Below are positions 1 through 9,328 of a stretch of DNA of 64,000 nt, piece after piece. Made by a program: the position numbers and the translations under genes. The stretch's first letter is position 1; every line of letters starts with the position of its first letter. The notes beneath the pieces were generated by a model. That model saw only the letters and a list, made by a program, of their open reading frames with translations, did not search any database and was not told the DNA's origin. Location: positions 186,001 to 250,000 of the forward strand of contig NZ_JBNJLK010000004.1 in assembly GCF_051195255.1 (NCBI RefSeq), given 5' to 3'. Origin of the DNA: Falsirhodobacter sp051195255. GTDB taxonomy: Bacteria; Pseudomonadota; Alphaproteobacteria; Rhodobacterales; Rhodobacteraceae.

Positions 1-807
1 AACCCGATCGACATCCAGGAATTCATGATCATGCCGGTGTCGGCGGACAACGTGAAGGACGCGATCCGCATGGGGTCGGAGGTGTTCCACACGCTGAAGA
101 AGGAACTCTCGGCGGCCGGCCACAACACCAATGTGGGGGACGAGGGCGGCTTCGCGCCGAACCTGAACTCCAGCCGAGACGCGCTTGATTTCATTCTGAA
201 ATCGATCGAAAAGGCTGGTTATCGCCCGGGCGAGGACATCTTCCTCGCGCTCGACTGCGCCTCCACGGAATACTTCCGCGACGGGCGCTACGACATGAAG
301 GGCGAGGGCAAGGTCCTGTCCTCGGCGGAGAACGTCGACTACCTGGCGGCCCTGTGCGCCGACTATCCGATCATCTCGATCGAGGATGGATGCGCCGAGG
401 ATGACTGGGACGGCTGGAAGCTGCTGACCGACCGTCTGGGCAACAAGGTCCAGCTGGTGGGCGACGACCTGTTCGTGACGAACCCCCAGCGTCTGGCCGA
501 AGGCATCGCCAAGGGCTGCGCGAACTCCATGCTCGTGAAGGTCAACCAGATCGGCACGCTGACGGAAACGCTCCAGGCCGTGGACATGGCCCACCGCGCG
601 CGCTTCACCAACGTCATGTCCCACCGTTCGGGCGAAACGGAAGACGCGACGATCGCCGACCTTGCCGTGGCCACGAATTGCGGCCAGATCAAGACCGGCT
701 CGCTGTCGCGCTCGGACCGTCTGGCGAAATACAACCAGCTGATCCGGATCGAGGAGATGCTGGGCGAAGTGGCCGAATATGCCGGCCGCTCCATCCTGAA
801 GGGCTGA
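1..807 (+). CDS. eno: Enolase, 3' part (5' end outside window)
   Basis: Phosphopyruvate hydratase, which interconverts 2-phosphoglycerate and phosphoenolpyruvate in cytoplasmic glycolysis. The frame is open from base 1, so about 268 C-terminal codons of a protein usually near 425 aa are present and the N-terminal domain is missing. Visible barrel motifs are the metal-binding SIEDG, the LVKVNQIGT strand carrying the catalytic lysine, and the SHRSGETED signature near the C-terminus. The ATG at base 25 is internal, because the residues before it (NPIDIQEF) also belong to enolase. No gene follows directly; the next one, anmK, is convergent. Identification is secure. Confidence 0.97.
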   Translation, partial: NPIDIQEFMIMPVSADNVKDAIRMGSEVFHTLKKELSAAGHNTNVGDEGGFAPNLNSSRDALDFILKSIEKAGYRPGEDIFLALDCASTEYFRDGRYDMKGEGKVLSSAENVDYLAALCADYPIISIEDGCAEDDWDGWKLLTDRLGNKVQLVGDDLFVTNPQRLAEGIAKGCANSMLVKVNQIGTLTETLQAVDMAHRARFTNVMSHRSGETEDATIADLAVATNCGQIKTGSLSRSDRLAKYNQLIRIEEMLGEVAEYAGRSILKG

Positions 808-950
808 GGATCGCCCTGCGGCGCGTCGGGAAGCCCCCTTCGCGCCGCACCCATCGGCCGTCCGCGGCAGCCGCCCGCGCCGATGGCTCCCGAAGGGGCC
901 TGAGGTGCGGGCGTCACTCCCCAGCCTTGCGGTTGCCCCGCCTGCCCTCA

Positions 951-1036
951 GATCACCCGGTCAGTCTTGCGGTCACCCGTCTGCCTTTGGGTCACCCGGC
1001 CCCCGCCAGCCTTCCGGTCACCCCGCCAGTCTTCCG
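951..1036. repeat. Degenerate GTCACCCG direct repeats
   Basis: Four imperfect units of roughly 20 bases, each with a (G/A)TCACCC(G/C) core followed by a pyrimidine-rich CAGTCTTGC-like tail, lie between eno and the end of anmK and run just into the anmK stop codon. They look like local slippage duplication in GC-rich spacer. I see no coding role and no clear terminator. Confidence 0.45.
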
Positions 1037-2106
1037 CCCGCGATCGCCCTCGGCACCCCGGTCGTCATCGGGGCGGAGATCGGCAGCCCCCGCGCCACGC
1101 GCACTGCGAGGAACGCGAAGGCCTGCGCCTCCAGCATGTCGCCGTCCAGGCCCACCGCCTCCACCGGATGCACGTCAAGGCCGGTGCGCGCGGCCAGCAT
1201 CTGCATCAGTGTCGCGTTGTGACGCCCGCCGCCCGTCACCAGGATGCGGCTCACGGGCACCGGAAGATGCGGCAGGCCCGCCGCCACCGTGGCGGCGATC
1301 AGGGCCGTCAGCGTCGCGCAGGCATCCGCATCGGACAGATGCGCCACCCGGTCCATCACCGCTTGAAAGTCGTTTCGATCCAGTGACTTCGGCGGAAGTC
1401 TTGAGATGTAGTCATGGCCGACGAAGGCCTCCAGAACCGCTTCGTCGACCTGACCCGTCGCCGCCAGCTGCCCGCCGTTGTCCTGCGCCCAGCCCCGCCG
1501 CGCCGCGACCAGATCGTTGACGGGGGCGTTGGCCGGTCCCGTGTCGAAGGCCAGAAGCGCGCCTTCCTCCTCGGGGGAAGCCTTGCGCGGATCCACCCAG
1601 GTGATGTTGCCGACGCCGCCCAGATTCAGGAAGGCGACCGGCTGCGCCTCGTTCGTCCAGTGGGCCGCGGCGAAGTGGAAGAAGGGCGCCAGCGGCGCGC
1701 CCTGCCCGCCCTGACGCACATCCTCGGACCGGAAGTCCCAAGCCACGGGAAGGCCAAGCCGCTTTGCCAGCGCCTCGCCCGATCCGACCTGCAAGGTGCC
1801 GCGCCCGCGCGGATCATGGGCCAGCGTCTGCCCGTGAAAGCCGATCACGTCGGCGCTGTGGAAGGTCGCCAGCAGCTCGGCATGCGCCTCCTCAACCACG
1901 CGCGCGGCGGCCTCCACCGCCTCGCCTTCCCACATCCCCAGGGCCGCGCGCAGCACGGCGCGTTCCGCCCCGGAATAGGGGCGATAGCGGCTGGCCCCGA
2001 ACTCCAGCACCCGCTCCCCGTCCGTCAGCACCATCGCGGCGTCCACGCCGTCCAGCGACGTGCCCGACATGGTGCCGAGCGCCCAGACCGGCCCTGAATT
2101 CAACAT
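1018..2106 (-). CDS. anmK: Anhydro-N-acetylmuramic acid kinase
   Basis: Phosphorylates and opens 1,6-anhydro-MurNAc to MurNAc-6-phosphate during recycling of peptidoglycan in the cytoplasm. The N-terminus GTMSGTSLDGVDAA is the diagnostic nucleotide/sugar-binding signature of the AnmK branch of the ASKHA superfamily. Further family blocks are IGFHGQT, NLGGVGNI and the late TGGGRHN. The length of 362 aa is normal. I chose the ATG at 2106 because a GGAGG sits seven bases before it; a TTG at 2112 would be too close to that site. The gene is divergent from tyrS, with a shared promoter space of about 60 bases. Confidence 0.95.
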   Translation of the reverse strand: MLNSGPVWALGTMSGTSLDGVDAAMVLTDGERVLEFGASRYRPYSGAERAVLRAALGMWEGEAVEAAARVVEEAHAELLATFHSADVIGFHGQTLAHDPRGRGTLQVGSGEALAKRLGLPVAWDFRSEDVRQGGQGAPLAPFFHFAAAHWTNEAQPVAFLNLGGVGNITWVDPRKASPEEEGALLAFDTGPANAPVNDLVAARRGWAQDNGGQLAATGQVDEAVLEAFVGHDYISRLPPKSLDRNDFQAVMDRVAHLSDADACATLTALIAATVAAGLPHLPVPVSRILVTGGGRHNATLMQMLAARTGLDVHPVEAVGLDGDMLEAQAFAFLAVRVARGLPISAPMTTGVPRAIAGGRLAG

Positions 2107-2168
2107 GGTCAAACCTCCACCCTCGGGTTATACCGCAGCCCTGCACGATATAACGCATGAGAACAACC

Positions 2169-3419
2169 ATGACCTATCATCCCAAATCGGACTTCCTGAA
2201 CGTGATGATGGCCCGCGGTTATCTGGCCGATTGCACTGATCTTCAGGGCCTCGACGAGAAACTGCGCGCGGGCACGGTGTCGGCGTATATCGGCTACGAC
2301 GCGACGGCGGCCTCGCTGCATGTCGGCCACCTTCTGAACATCATGATCCTGCGCTGGCTGCAGAAGACGGGGCACCGTCCGCTGACGCTGATGGGCGGCG
2401 GCACGACGAAGCTGGGCGATCCGTCCTTCCGGTCGGAGGAACGCCCGCTGCTGACCGACGCACAGATCGGGCAGAACATCGACGGGATGAAGAAGGTCTT
2501 CGCCCGCTACCTGTCCTATGGCGAGGGTGCGACGGACGCCGTCATGCTCAACAACGCCGAATGGCTAGACAACCTGAACTACCTGACCTTCCTGCGCGAG
2601 ATCGGGCGTCACTTCTCGGTCAACCGGATGCTGTCGTTTGAGTCGGTGAAGACGCGTCTGGATCGCGAACAGTCGCTGTCCTTCCTCGAATTCAACTACA
2701 TGATCCTTCAGGCCTACGACTTCCTGGAGCTGCACAAGCGTTATGGCTGCGTGCTGCAGATGGGCGGGTCGGACCAGTGGGGCAACATCATCAATGGCGT
2801 GGACCTGACGCGCCGCGTGATGGACGCGCAGCTGTTCGGCCTGACCTCGCCGCTGCTGGCGACGTCGGACGGCAAGAAGATGGGCAAGTCGGCGGGCGGC
2901 GCCGTCTGGCTGAACGGCGACATGCTGGCGCCTTATGATTTCTGGCAGTTCTGGCGCAACTCGACCGACGCCGACGTGGGCCGGTTCCTGAAACTCTACA
3001 CCGAACTTCCAGTGGAGGAGTGCGAGCGTCTGGGCGCCCTTCAAGGGTCCGAGATCAACGAGGCGAAGGTCATCCTCGCCAACGAGGTGACGACGCTGCT
3101 GCACGGGGCCGAGGCCGCGCAGGCCGCCGAGGCCACCGCCCGCGCCGTCTTCGAACAAGGCGGCGTCGGAGGGGAGCTGGACGTGGCGACCCTGCCACGC
3201 GACACGCTGGGCGAAGGCCTTTCCGTCGTGAAGTTCCTGGTGGAGGCGGGCCTTGTCACTTCGGGAAAGGAAGCCAAGCGGCTCGTGTCCGAAAACGGCC
3301 TGCGCTTCAACAACGACACGGTGTCCGACGCCAACATGCTGGTCACGGCCGACCTGATCGGGGCCGAACTCAAAGTCTCCATCGGGAAGAAAAAGCACCA
3401 TCTCGTGCGTCTGGCCTGA
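2169..3419 (+). CDS. tyrS: Tyrosyl-tRNA synthetase
   Basis: Class I aminoacyl-tRNA synthetase that charges tRNA-Tyr in the cytoplasm. The HIGH-type motif appears as HVGHLLN near residue 50 and the KMSKS loop as KKMGKS near residue 235, between YDATAASLH and the C-terminal S4 RNA-binding domain (KEAKRLVSENGLRFN). The length of 416 aa fits bacterial TyrS. An in-frame ATG four codons earlier (2157) also exists. I prefer 2169 because the family in this group usually begins MTYHPKSDF, but neither start has a strong ribosome-binding site. Confidence 0.96.
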   Translation: MTYHPKSDFLNVMMARGYLADCTDLQGLDEKLRAGTVSAYIGYDATAASLHVGHLLNIMILRWLQKTGHRPLTLMGGGTTKLGDPSFRSEERPLLTDAQIGQNIDGMKKVFARYLSYGEGATDAVMLNNAEWLDNLNYLTFLREIGRHFSVNRMLSFESVKTRLDREQSLSFLEFNYMILQAYDFLELHKRYGCVLQMGGSDQWGNIINGVDLTRRVMDAQLFGLTSPLLATSDGKKMGKSAGGAVWLNGDMLAPYDFWQFWRNSTDADVGRFLKLYTELPVEECERLGALQGSEINEAKVILANEVTTLLHGAEAAQAAEATARAVFEQGGVGGELDVATLPRDTLGEGLSVVKFLVEAGLVTSGKEAKRLVSENGLRFNNDTVSDANMLVTADLIGAELKVSIGKKKHHLVRLA

Positions 3420-3491
3420 ACCGACCTTGTGGTCCCGCGCCGTCGCTGCATTATGTACCGTCGTGAAAACGGCAATGACAGGCACGGGACC

Positions 3492-4454
3492 ATGACACTG
3501 AAGGCAATGCTGGCAGCCACGGCAATGATGGCGGCGCTGGCGGGGTGCGAACAGATCGACCGCTTCAAGGAGCCGCCGGTCGCCGTGGTCAGCGAACCGC
3601 AGTTCTTCGAGAACGCCTATGCGGCGCGCAGCGACGGCAAGTATTCGATCCCGGCCATTCCGGAAGACCAGATTCCGGCCGCGTATCGCCGGCAGATTGT
3701 GAATTACACAACAGCCGAAGCGCCGGGCACCATCATCATCGATCCCGCCCATGCGGTGCTGTACCTCGTGCAGCCCGAAGGCAAGGCGATCCGGTACGGC
3801 ATCTCGGTCGGGCGGGACGGCTTCGGCTGGTCTGGCACGGCGGTGGTCGCGCGCAAGGCGACCTGGCCCACCTGGACCCCGCCGGCCGAGATGATCGAGC
3901 GGCAGCCGAGCCTTGAGAAATGGCGCGACGGGCAGCCGGGCGGGCCGACGAACCCGCTGGGCTCGCGCGCGCTGTACCTGTATATCAACGGCAAGGATTA
4001 CGGCTTCCGCATCCACGGCACGCCGGAATGGCGCACCATCGGCAAGCGAGCCTCCTCAGGGTGCTTCCGCATGATCCAACAGGACGTGATGGACCTGTAC
4101 GCACGCGTGCCCAGCGGCACCAAGGTCGTCGTGCTGACCCCCTCGGGTGAGGTTCCGACGAAGCTGACTTTGCCGCCGCCCGCGCCCGCGCCGAAACGTG
4201 CGGCCCCGAAGCCCGCGGCCACGGTGACCCCCGCCCCGGTGGAAACGACGACGCTCGATGCCTCGAAAACGCCCGAGACGGCGGATTCGCTGGTCGATGA
4301 CACGGCCAAGGCGCTGGATGATGCCCCCGCCGCCGACACGACGGCCCCGGAGGATGACACGACCGGCGCCGACGCCCCGGCCCCTGCGGGTGACGCGGCA
4401 CCGGAAGCCGAACCGGCCACGCCCTCGACCGTCTGGACCACGCCGCTGCGTTAA
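3492..4454 (+). CDS. L,D-transpeptidase (YkuD family) lipoprotein
   Basis: Predicted periplasmic enzyme that forms 3-3 peptidoglycan cross-links or attaches proteins to the wall. It starts MTLKAMLAATAMMAALAGC, a lipoprotein signal with a lipobox ending LAGC, so it should be membrane anchored. The YkuD core spans about residues 75-215 and ends with the catalytic signature HGTPEW...SSGCFRM, in which the Cys is the nucleophile. The last ~100 residues are an Ala/Pro/Thr-rich acidic tail without a recognised fold. The frame is open further upstream (from 3429), but only the 3492 ATG gives a signal peptide. The specific physiological class is not determined. Confidence 0.9.
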   Translation: MTLKAMLAATAMMAALAGCEQIDRFKEPPVAVVSEPQFFENAYAARSDGKYSIPAIPEDQIPAAYRRQIVNYTTAEAPGTIIIDPAHAVLYLVQPEGKAIRYGISVGRDGFGWSGTAVVARKATWPTWTPPAEMIERQPSLEKWRDGQPGGPTNPLGSRALYLYINGKDYGFRIHGTPEWRTIGKRASSGCFRMIQQDVMDLYARVPSGTKVVVLTPSGEVPTKLTLPPPAPAPKRAAPKPAATVTPAPVETTTLDASKTPETADSLVDDTAKALDDAPAADTTAPEDDTTGADAPAPAGDAAPEAEPATPSTVWTTPLR

Positions 4455-4486
4455 GCTCTGCCCGCAATTCGGGCGCTTCACGAATG

Positions 4487-4510
4487 CGCGGTCCCTTCCG
4501 GGGGACCGCG
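4487..4510 (+). terminator. Hairpin between two genes, possible weak terminator
   Basis: A perfect 9-bp stem CGCGGTCCC/GGGACCGCG with a 6-base loop lies 33 bases after the L,D-transpeptidase stop. It is followed by TTCCCG rather than a proper T-run, so termination would be weak or Rho-assisted. Confidence 0.4.
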
Positions 4511-4546
4511 TTCCCGCTTATGTTGGACTCATTGCGGGAGAAGACC

Positions 4547-5323
4547 ATGTCATCACGTCCAATCATCGGGATCATCGGGAACAACCAGTCGCTGCGCGAA
4601 GGCTTCAATGCCCATGTCAGCGGACATCTCGCCTCGGAAGCCGTGGCGCAGGCGGCGGGCGGCATGCCGATCGTCATCCCGTCGGACCCGCGCCTTGTGT
4701 CCACGCGCGAGCTTCTGGATCTGTGCGACGGCTTCCTGCTGACCGGCGGCCGCCCCAACGTCCACCCCGAGGAGTACGGCGAAGAGGCAACGCCCGCCCA
4801 CGGTGCCTTCGACCGCCAGCGCGACGCCGTGACCCTGCCCCTGATCCGCGCCTGTGTGGAGCGTGGGCAGCCCTTCTTCGGCATCTGCCGCGGCTTTCAG
4901 GAGGTGAACGTGGCCATGGGCGGCACCCTCTGGCCCGAGATCCGCGAACTGCCGGGCCGGATGAACCACCGCATGCCCCCCGACGGCACGACCGAGGAGA
5001 AGTTCGCCCTGCGCCACGCCGTGCGCTTCACCGAAGGCGGCCCGTTCCACCGCCTTCTGGGACATACGGAGGTGATGACGAACACCCTGCACGGCCAGGG
5101 CATCAAGACGGCGGGAACGCGCGTCATCATCGACGGCCACGCGCCCGACGGCACGCCGGAGGCCATCTTCATCGACGGCGCCCCCGGCTTCACCCTGTCG
5201 GTGCAATGGCATCCCGAATGGCAGGCGGCCGTCGATCCCGTGTCGCGCCCGCTGTTTTCGGCCTTCGGGGACGCGGCGCGCGCCTGGTCCGTCGCGCGCC
5301 ACGGGTTGCGCAAAAGCGCTTAG
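4547..5323 (+). CDS. Class I glutamine amidotransferase-like hydrolase (gamma-glutamyl-GABA hydrolase family)
   Basis: Peptidase C26 family cytoplasmic hydrolase of 258 aa, related to PuuD, which releases glutamate from gamma-glutamyl amides. The nucleophile Cys114 lies in GICRGFQEVNVAMGG and the His-Glu pair in QWHPEW near residue 223, so the catalytic triad is complete. The N-terminal IIGIIG strand and LLTGGRPNVHPEEYG oxyanion region fit the family. I use the ATG of MSSRPIIG; upstream in-frame ATGs lie in or before the hairpin at 4487-4510. No polyamine genes are adjacent, so the substrate is uncertain. Its stop overlaps the stop of the convergent aminotransferase by 3-4 bases. Confidence 0.88.
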   Translation: MSSRPIIGIIGNNQSLREGFNAHVSGHLASEAVAQAAGGMPIVIPSDPRLVSTRELLDLCDGFLLTGGRPNVHPEEYGEEATPAHGAFDRQRDAVTLPLIRACVERGQPFFGICRGFQEVNVAMGGTLWPEIRELPGRMNHRMPPDGTTEEKFALRHAVRFTEGGPFHRLLGHTEVMTNTLHGQGIKTAGTRVIIDGHAPDGTPEAIFIDGAPGFTLSVQWHPEWQAAVDPVSRPLFSAFGDAARAWSVARHGLRKSA

Positions 5324-6516
5324 GCGTTCTGCGCCACGATCTTCGCGGCTGCGGCCATCGCCCCGGACCCGTGGGGGATGTCCAGCGCCAGCATCGCCGC
5401 CTCGATCACGCCGATGACGCCAAGGGTCATGTGGGCGTTCACATGGCCCATATGCGCCACGCGCAGGAAGCCGTGATATTCCGGGGTGGAAGGATCGGCC
5501 ATGCCAAGGCCGATGCCCAGCGTCACGCCCGCCTTCTGTTCCGTCCAGCGGCGGATGGCCGTCGCATGGGGGGAACCAAAGCGCGCCGCCGTAACGGAGC
5601 GGCCGCGATGGGCGGGATCGGCCACGTTCAGCCCGATCTGCGGGTTGCCCACGCTCCACGCATCGAAGGCGGCCCAGACCGCGCGGGCCAGCGTGTCGTG
5701 GCGGTGCCAGACGGCTTCCAACCCTTCCTCCTTCAGCATGTCCAGCGCTTCCCGCAGCGCGAACAGGTGATGCGTGGGCGCGGTGCCACCGAACCGTTCG
5801 TGGAACAACCGCGGGTCGGCGCGGTGCGTCCAGTCCCAGGTCGGCGTGCGCAGATCGGACGTTCGGCCCGCCGCCAGCGCCTTGTCCGAAAACCACACGA
5901 AGCTGAGGCCAGGCGGCACCATCAGCCCCTTCTGGCTGGCCGCGACCATCACGTCGACGCCCCAAGCGTCCATCAGGAAGCGGTCGCATCCCAGCGACGC
6001 AATGCTGTCCACGGCCAGAAGCGCCGCTGATCCCGCCGCGTCGATCGCGCGGCGCACCGCCGCCACGTCGTTCAGCACCGTCGTCGCCGTGTCCACCTGC
6101 GTGACCAGCACCGCCTTCACGTCGGAATGGGCGCGCAGGGCCTCCTCCACTCGGGCGGGGTCCACGGGGGTGTTGCGGCCGAAGTCGATCACCTCGACCT
6201 CCACCCCCATGGCGCGGGCGGCGGCGGCCCAGCCCAAGCCGAAATGGCCCGTCACGCAGACCAGCGCCTTGTCCCCGCGCGAGAACATGTTGGAAATCGC
6301 CGCTTCCCACGCCGCATGGCCGTTGCCGATGTAGATCGCGACGTTCTGCGCGGTTCCGGCCACCCATTTCAGGTCGGGCACGATCCCGTTCACCATCTCG
6401 TGCAGGGCGCCTTCATAGATGTTGGGCGCGGCGCGGTGCATGGCGTTCAGAACGCGGTCCGGCATGGCGGAAGGACCGGGGATGGCAAGATAATGGCGAC
6501 CGTTGGCAAGACTCAT
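5320..6516 (-). CDS. Class V aminotransferase, alanine/serine/aspartate-glyoxylate type
   Basis: PLP-dependent aminotransferase of 398 aa, expected to transfer an amino group from an amino acid to glyoxylate. Family marks are the start HYLAIPGPSAMPDRVLNAM, the AVDSIASLGCD block holding the PLP-contacting Asp, and VAASQKGLM with the Schiff-base Lys. Its homologues include serine-glyoxylate and aspartate-glyoxylate aminotransferases, and the sequence alone does not separate these. None of the other genes of the beta-hydroxyaspartate or serine cycle is next to it. The start at 6516 is set by AAGGAGTGTCGC directly upstream; a further ATG at 6537 has no such site. Confidence 0.85.
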   Translation of the reverse strand: MSLANGRHYLAIPGPSAMPDRVLNAMHRAAPNIYEGALHEMVNGIVPDLKWVAGTAQNVAIYIGNGHAAWEAAISNMFSRGDKALVCVTGHFGLGWAAAARAMGVEVEVIDFGRNTPVDPARVEEALRAHSDVKAVLVTQVDTATTVLNDVAAVRRAIDAAGSAALLAVDSIASLGCDRFLMDAWGVDVMVAASQKGLMVPPGLSFVWFSDKALAAGRTSDLRTPTWDWTHRADPRLFHERFGGTAPTHHLFALREALDMLKEEGLEAVWHRHDTLARAVWAAFDAWSVGNPQIGLNVADPAHRGRSVTAARFGSPHATAIRRWTEQKAGVTLGIGLGMADPSTPEYHGFLRVAHMGHVNAHMTLGVIGVIEAAMLALDIPHGSGAMAAAAKIVAQNA

Positions 6517-6630
6517 GCGACACTCCTTTGGACGCATGATCGCTACGACCGGGCGAAAGGCGCGTCAATGCCGCGCCTTGCCTCGCGCGGACGCGCAAGT
6601 TAGACCCAAGGCCCCAGACGGAGAGGCACC

Positions 6631-8400
6631 GTGGCCATCGAGAAGCTGAACGACACCCGTGATCCCCGCTACGCCTCGCACCGCCTGTTCGGGCGGCTGT
6701 GGAAGGGCTACCTGCGCCAGCACAAGGGTCTGATGGCGGTCGCCTTCCTTTTGATGATGGTCGAGGGGTCGACCCTTGGCGCGCTGTCCTGGATGATCAA
6801 GCCGCTGTTCGACAAGGTGTTCACGCCCGAAGGCGCGGGCGCGCTGGTCTGGGTGGGGCTGGGGATCTTCGGGCTGTTCGCCCTGCGGGCCACGACCTCG
6901 ATCCTGTCGAAGGTGGTGATGACGCGCATCTCGCAGAAAAGCTCCACCGCGATGCAGGCAGACCTGCTGCGCCACATGCTGACGCTGGACCAAGACTTCT
7001 TCCAGGTGAACAGCCCCGGGCAACTGATCGAGCGCGTCCAGGGCGACACCTCGGCCGTTCAGGGGGTCTGGTCCTCGGTCATCGCGGGTCTGGGCCGGGA
7101 CGCGATCTCGCTTGTCGGGTTGCTGGTGGTGGCGCTGAACATCGACGTGCACTGGACCCTGGCCGCCCTGATCGGGGCGCCGCTGCTGATCCTGCCCGCG
7201 ATCGTGGTGCAGCGCTACATCCGCAAGAAGGTGAACCAGTCGCGGGCGCAATCGGGCCTGCGCGCCACCCGCCTGGACGAGATCTTCCACGGCATCCAGG
7301 CGATCAAGCTGAACCGGATGGAGAATTACCAGATCGGCCGGTTCCGGTCGATCGTGCGGAAGCTGGTGCGCAACGGCATCAAGACCGCCGCCAGCCGCGC
7401 GGCGATGCCCGCGCTGGTCGACTTGATCACCGGCCTTGGCTTCTTTGCCGTGCTGATGCTGGCGGGGCGCGAGATCGTGGCCGGAGAGCGCACGGTGGGG
7501 GAATTCATGTCCTTCTTCACCGCCATGGCCCTGACCTTCCAGCCGATGCGCCGCTTGGGCGACCTGTCGGGCTTCTGGCAGGTGGCTGCCGCCAGCCTGA
7601 CCCGCATCTTCCGGCTGTTCGACCTGCAACCGGCGCCCCGCCCTGTACCGACGGCCGTGCCGAAGAACACGCCCCCGCAGATCGAATTGCGCGACGTGCA
7701 TTTCGCCTATACCGACCTTCCAGTGCTGAACGGCGCCAGCTTTACCGCCAAAGCCGGGAAGATGACGGCGTTGGTGGGCGCGTCGGGCGCCGGCAAAAGC
7801 ACCGTGTTTCACCTGCTCACCGGCCTTGCCCAGCCCACATCCGGAGAGATCCTGATGGACGGCGTCGACATCTCCCGCTTCTCGCTGGAGGATCTGCGCG
7901 GGCAGTTCGCGGTCGTGTCGCAGGACAGCGCCCTGTTCGATGAAACCATCCGCGAAAACGTGGTTCTGGGCCGGAAGATCCCCGACGAGAAGCTGCACGC
8001 CGCGCTGGACGCCGCCCATGTGACGGAGTTCGTGAAGAACCTGCCCGCCGGCGTCGAAAGCCCCGCGGGCCCGCGCGGCTCCGCCTTGTCGGGTGGCCAG
8101 CGGCAACGGGTCGCCATCGCGCGGGCCCTGATCTCCGACACGCCGGTGCTGCTGATGGACGAGGCGACCTCCGCCCTCGACGCGCAGTCCGAGGCGGTGG
8201 TGGCCAGCGCCCTGGCGCAGCAAAGCCACGGCCGCACGATGCTGGTGATCGCCCACCGCCTGTCCACCATCCGCGAGGCCGACAGCATCGTCGTGATGGA
8301 CCAGGGCCGGGTGGTCGACCAGGGCACGCATGACGATCTTCTGCGGCGGGGCGGCATCTATGCCGACCTGTACCGCCTTCAGTTCAAGGACCAGGCCTGA
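6631..8400 (+). CDS. ABC exporter, fused permease and ATPase (MsbA/lipid exporter-like)
   Basis: Half-transporter of 589 aa that should dimerise in the inner membrane. The N-terminal ~320 residues form an ABC type-1 transmembrane domain with about six helices (for example AVAFLLMMVEGSTLGALSW). The C-terminal ATPase has Walker A GASGAGKST, the Q-loop VSQDSALF, signature LSGGQRQR, Walker B VLLMDEATSALD and the switch His in IAHRLST. Sequence style is closest to lipid A/lipid exporters, but multidrug export is possible. The start is a GTG preceded by GGAGAGG. The stop overlaps the start of the following gene (TGATG), so the two are translationally coupled. Confidence 0.92.
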   Translation: MAIEKLNDTRDPRYASHRLFGRLWKGYLRQHKGLMAVAFLLMMVEGSTLGALSWMIKPLFDKVFTPEGAGALVWVGLGIFGLFALRATTSILSKVVMTRISQKSSTAMQADLLRHMLTLDQDFFQVNSPGQLIERVQGDTSAVQGVWSSVIAGLGRDAISLVGLLVVALNIDVHWTLAALIGAPLLILPAIVVQRYIRKKVNQSRAQSGLRATRLDEIFHGIQAIKLNRMENYQIGRFRSIVRKLVRNGIKTAASRAAMPALVDLITGLGFFAVLMLAGREIVAGERTVGEFMSFFTAMALTFQPMRRLGDLSGFWQVAAASLTRIFRLFDLQPAPRPVPTAVPKNTPPQIELRDVHFAYTDLPVLNGASFTAKAGKMTALVGASGAGKSTVFHLLTGLAQPTSGEILMDGVDISRFSLEDLRGQFAVVSQDSALFDETIRENVVLGRKIPDEKLHAALDAAHVTEFVKNLPAGVESPAGPRGSALSGGQRQRVAIARALISDTPVLLMDEATSALDAQSEAVVASALAQQSHGRTMLVIAHRLSTIREADSIVVMDQGRVVDQGTHDDLLRRGGIYADLYRLQFKDQA

Positions 8401-9125
8401 TGCGCACGATCTGGAGCGTGACCGGCGCCGACCGGCTCGATTTCCTGCAGAACCTCGTGACGAACAACGTCGCGCGGCTGACGCAGGACGGCATCGTCTG
8501 GGCAGGCCTCCTGACCCCGCAGGGCAAGTATCTGGCCGACTTCTTCGTGGTCCGTCAGGAAGACGCGCTGCTGATCGACATCGCGGATGGCATCGCCGAC
8601 GCCACGCTGCGCCGGCTGACCATGTATCGCCTGCGGGCCGACGTGCAGATCGCTCCCTCCGGCCTGCAGGTCCGCCGCGGCGTGGATCGGGCCCCGCCCG
8701 GTGCCTTCGCCGACCCGCGCCATCCGGCCATGGGCTGGCGCCTCTACGGCACCGGGGCGGACACCTCCATCCTCGACTGGGACGCCCTTCGGGTGGAACA
8801 TGTGGTGCCGGAAACCGGGATCGAACTGACGCCCGACACCTTCATCCTGGAAGCGGGGTTCGAGCGTCTGCACGGCGTCGATTTCCGCAAGGGCTGCTAT
8901 GTCGGGCAGGAGGTGACGGCCCGCATGAAGCACAAGACGGAGCTTCGCAAAGGCCTGCTGCGGGTTCGAATCAACGGGGCGGCCCCGGTGGGAACGCCGA
9001 TCCTGTCGGGCGACCGTGTGGCGGGAACCCTGTTCACGCAGTCGGGCGATCGGGCCATCGCCTATCTGCGCCATGACCGGACGGAGGGTCTTGTGGCCGG
9101 GGGCGCGAAAATCAGCGTCGATTGA
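8400..9125 (+). CDS. YgfZ/CAF17-like folate-binding protein
   Basis: Protein of 241 aa from the GcvT-related YgfZ family, which supports repair or maturation of certain iron-sulphur enzymes using tetrahydrofolate. The diagnostic motif KGCYVGQEV with its conserved Cys is at about residue 165, followed by the short C-terminal barrel (NGAAPVGTPILSGDRVAG). The N-terminus reads directly into the family (IWSVTGADRLDFLQNLVTNNV). It overlaps the upstream ABC exporter stop by one base, a coupling that implies co-expression but not necessarily shared function. Confidence 0.9.
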   Translation: MRTIWSVTGADRLDFLQNLVTNNVARLTQDGIVWAGLLTPQGKYLADFFVVRQEDALLIDIADGIADATLRRLTMYRLRADVQIAPSGLQVRRGVDRAPPGAFADPRHPAMGWRLYGTGADTSILDWDALRVEHVVPETGIELTPDTFILEAGFERLHGVDFRKGCYVGQEVTARMKHKTELRKGLLRVRINGAAPVGTPILSGDRVAGTLFTQSGDRAIAYLRHDRTEGLVAGGAKISVD

Positions 9126-9328
9126 CCAGATTTTTCTTGGCCTTGGCGTCCGGAACCTTACGTCATCCGGCGCTGTCGGATATTCGCGCTCTGGTTGATG
9201 CAACGGGGCAACAGAATTCGGCGCATGCGCCTGAGACGATAAAAAAACGTTCCGGCATCCGCGGCCCCCGCTGTAAAAGACATGCAGAGTTTCCGCGCTT
9301 GACCGTGAACGAGGACATTGGAGCTAAG

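Noticed and set aside
951..1036. Possible CRISPR array
   Set aside because: Units are about 20 bases, degenerate and contiguous, with no spacers of constant length. No cas genes are in the window.
4258..6030. A 590-codon plus-strand frame across the amidotransferase and aminotransferase genes
   Set aside because: Arg/Pro/His-rich shadow with no motifs, crossing two well-supported genes on opposite strands.
5320..6516. Assignment as BhcA of the beta-hydroxyaspartate cycle
   Set aside because: The family fits, but none of the partner genes (aldolase, dehydratase, imine reductase) is adjacent, so only the general aminotransferase class is claimed.
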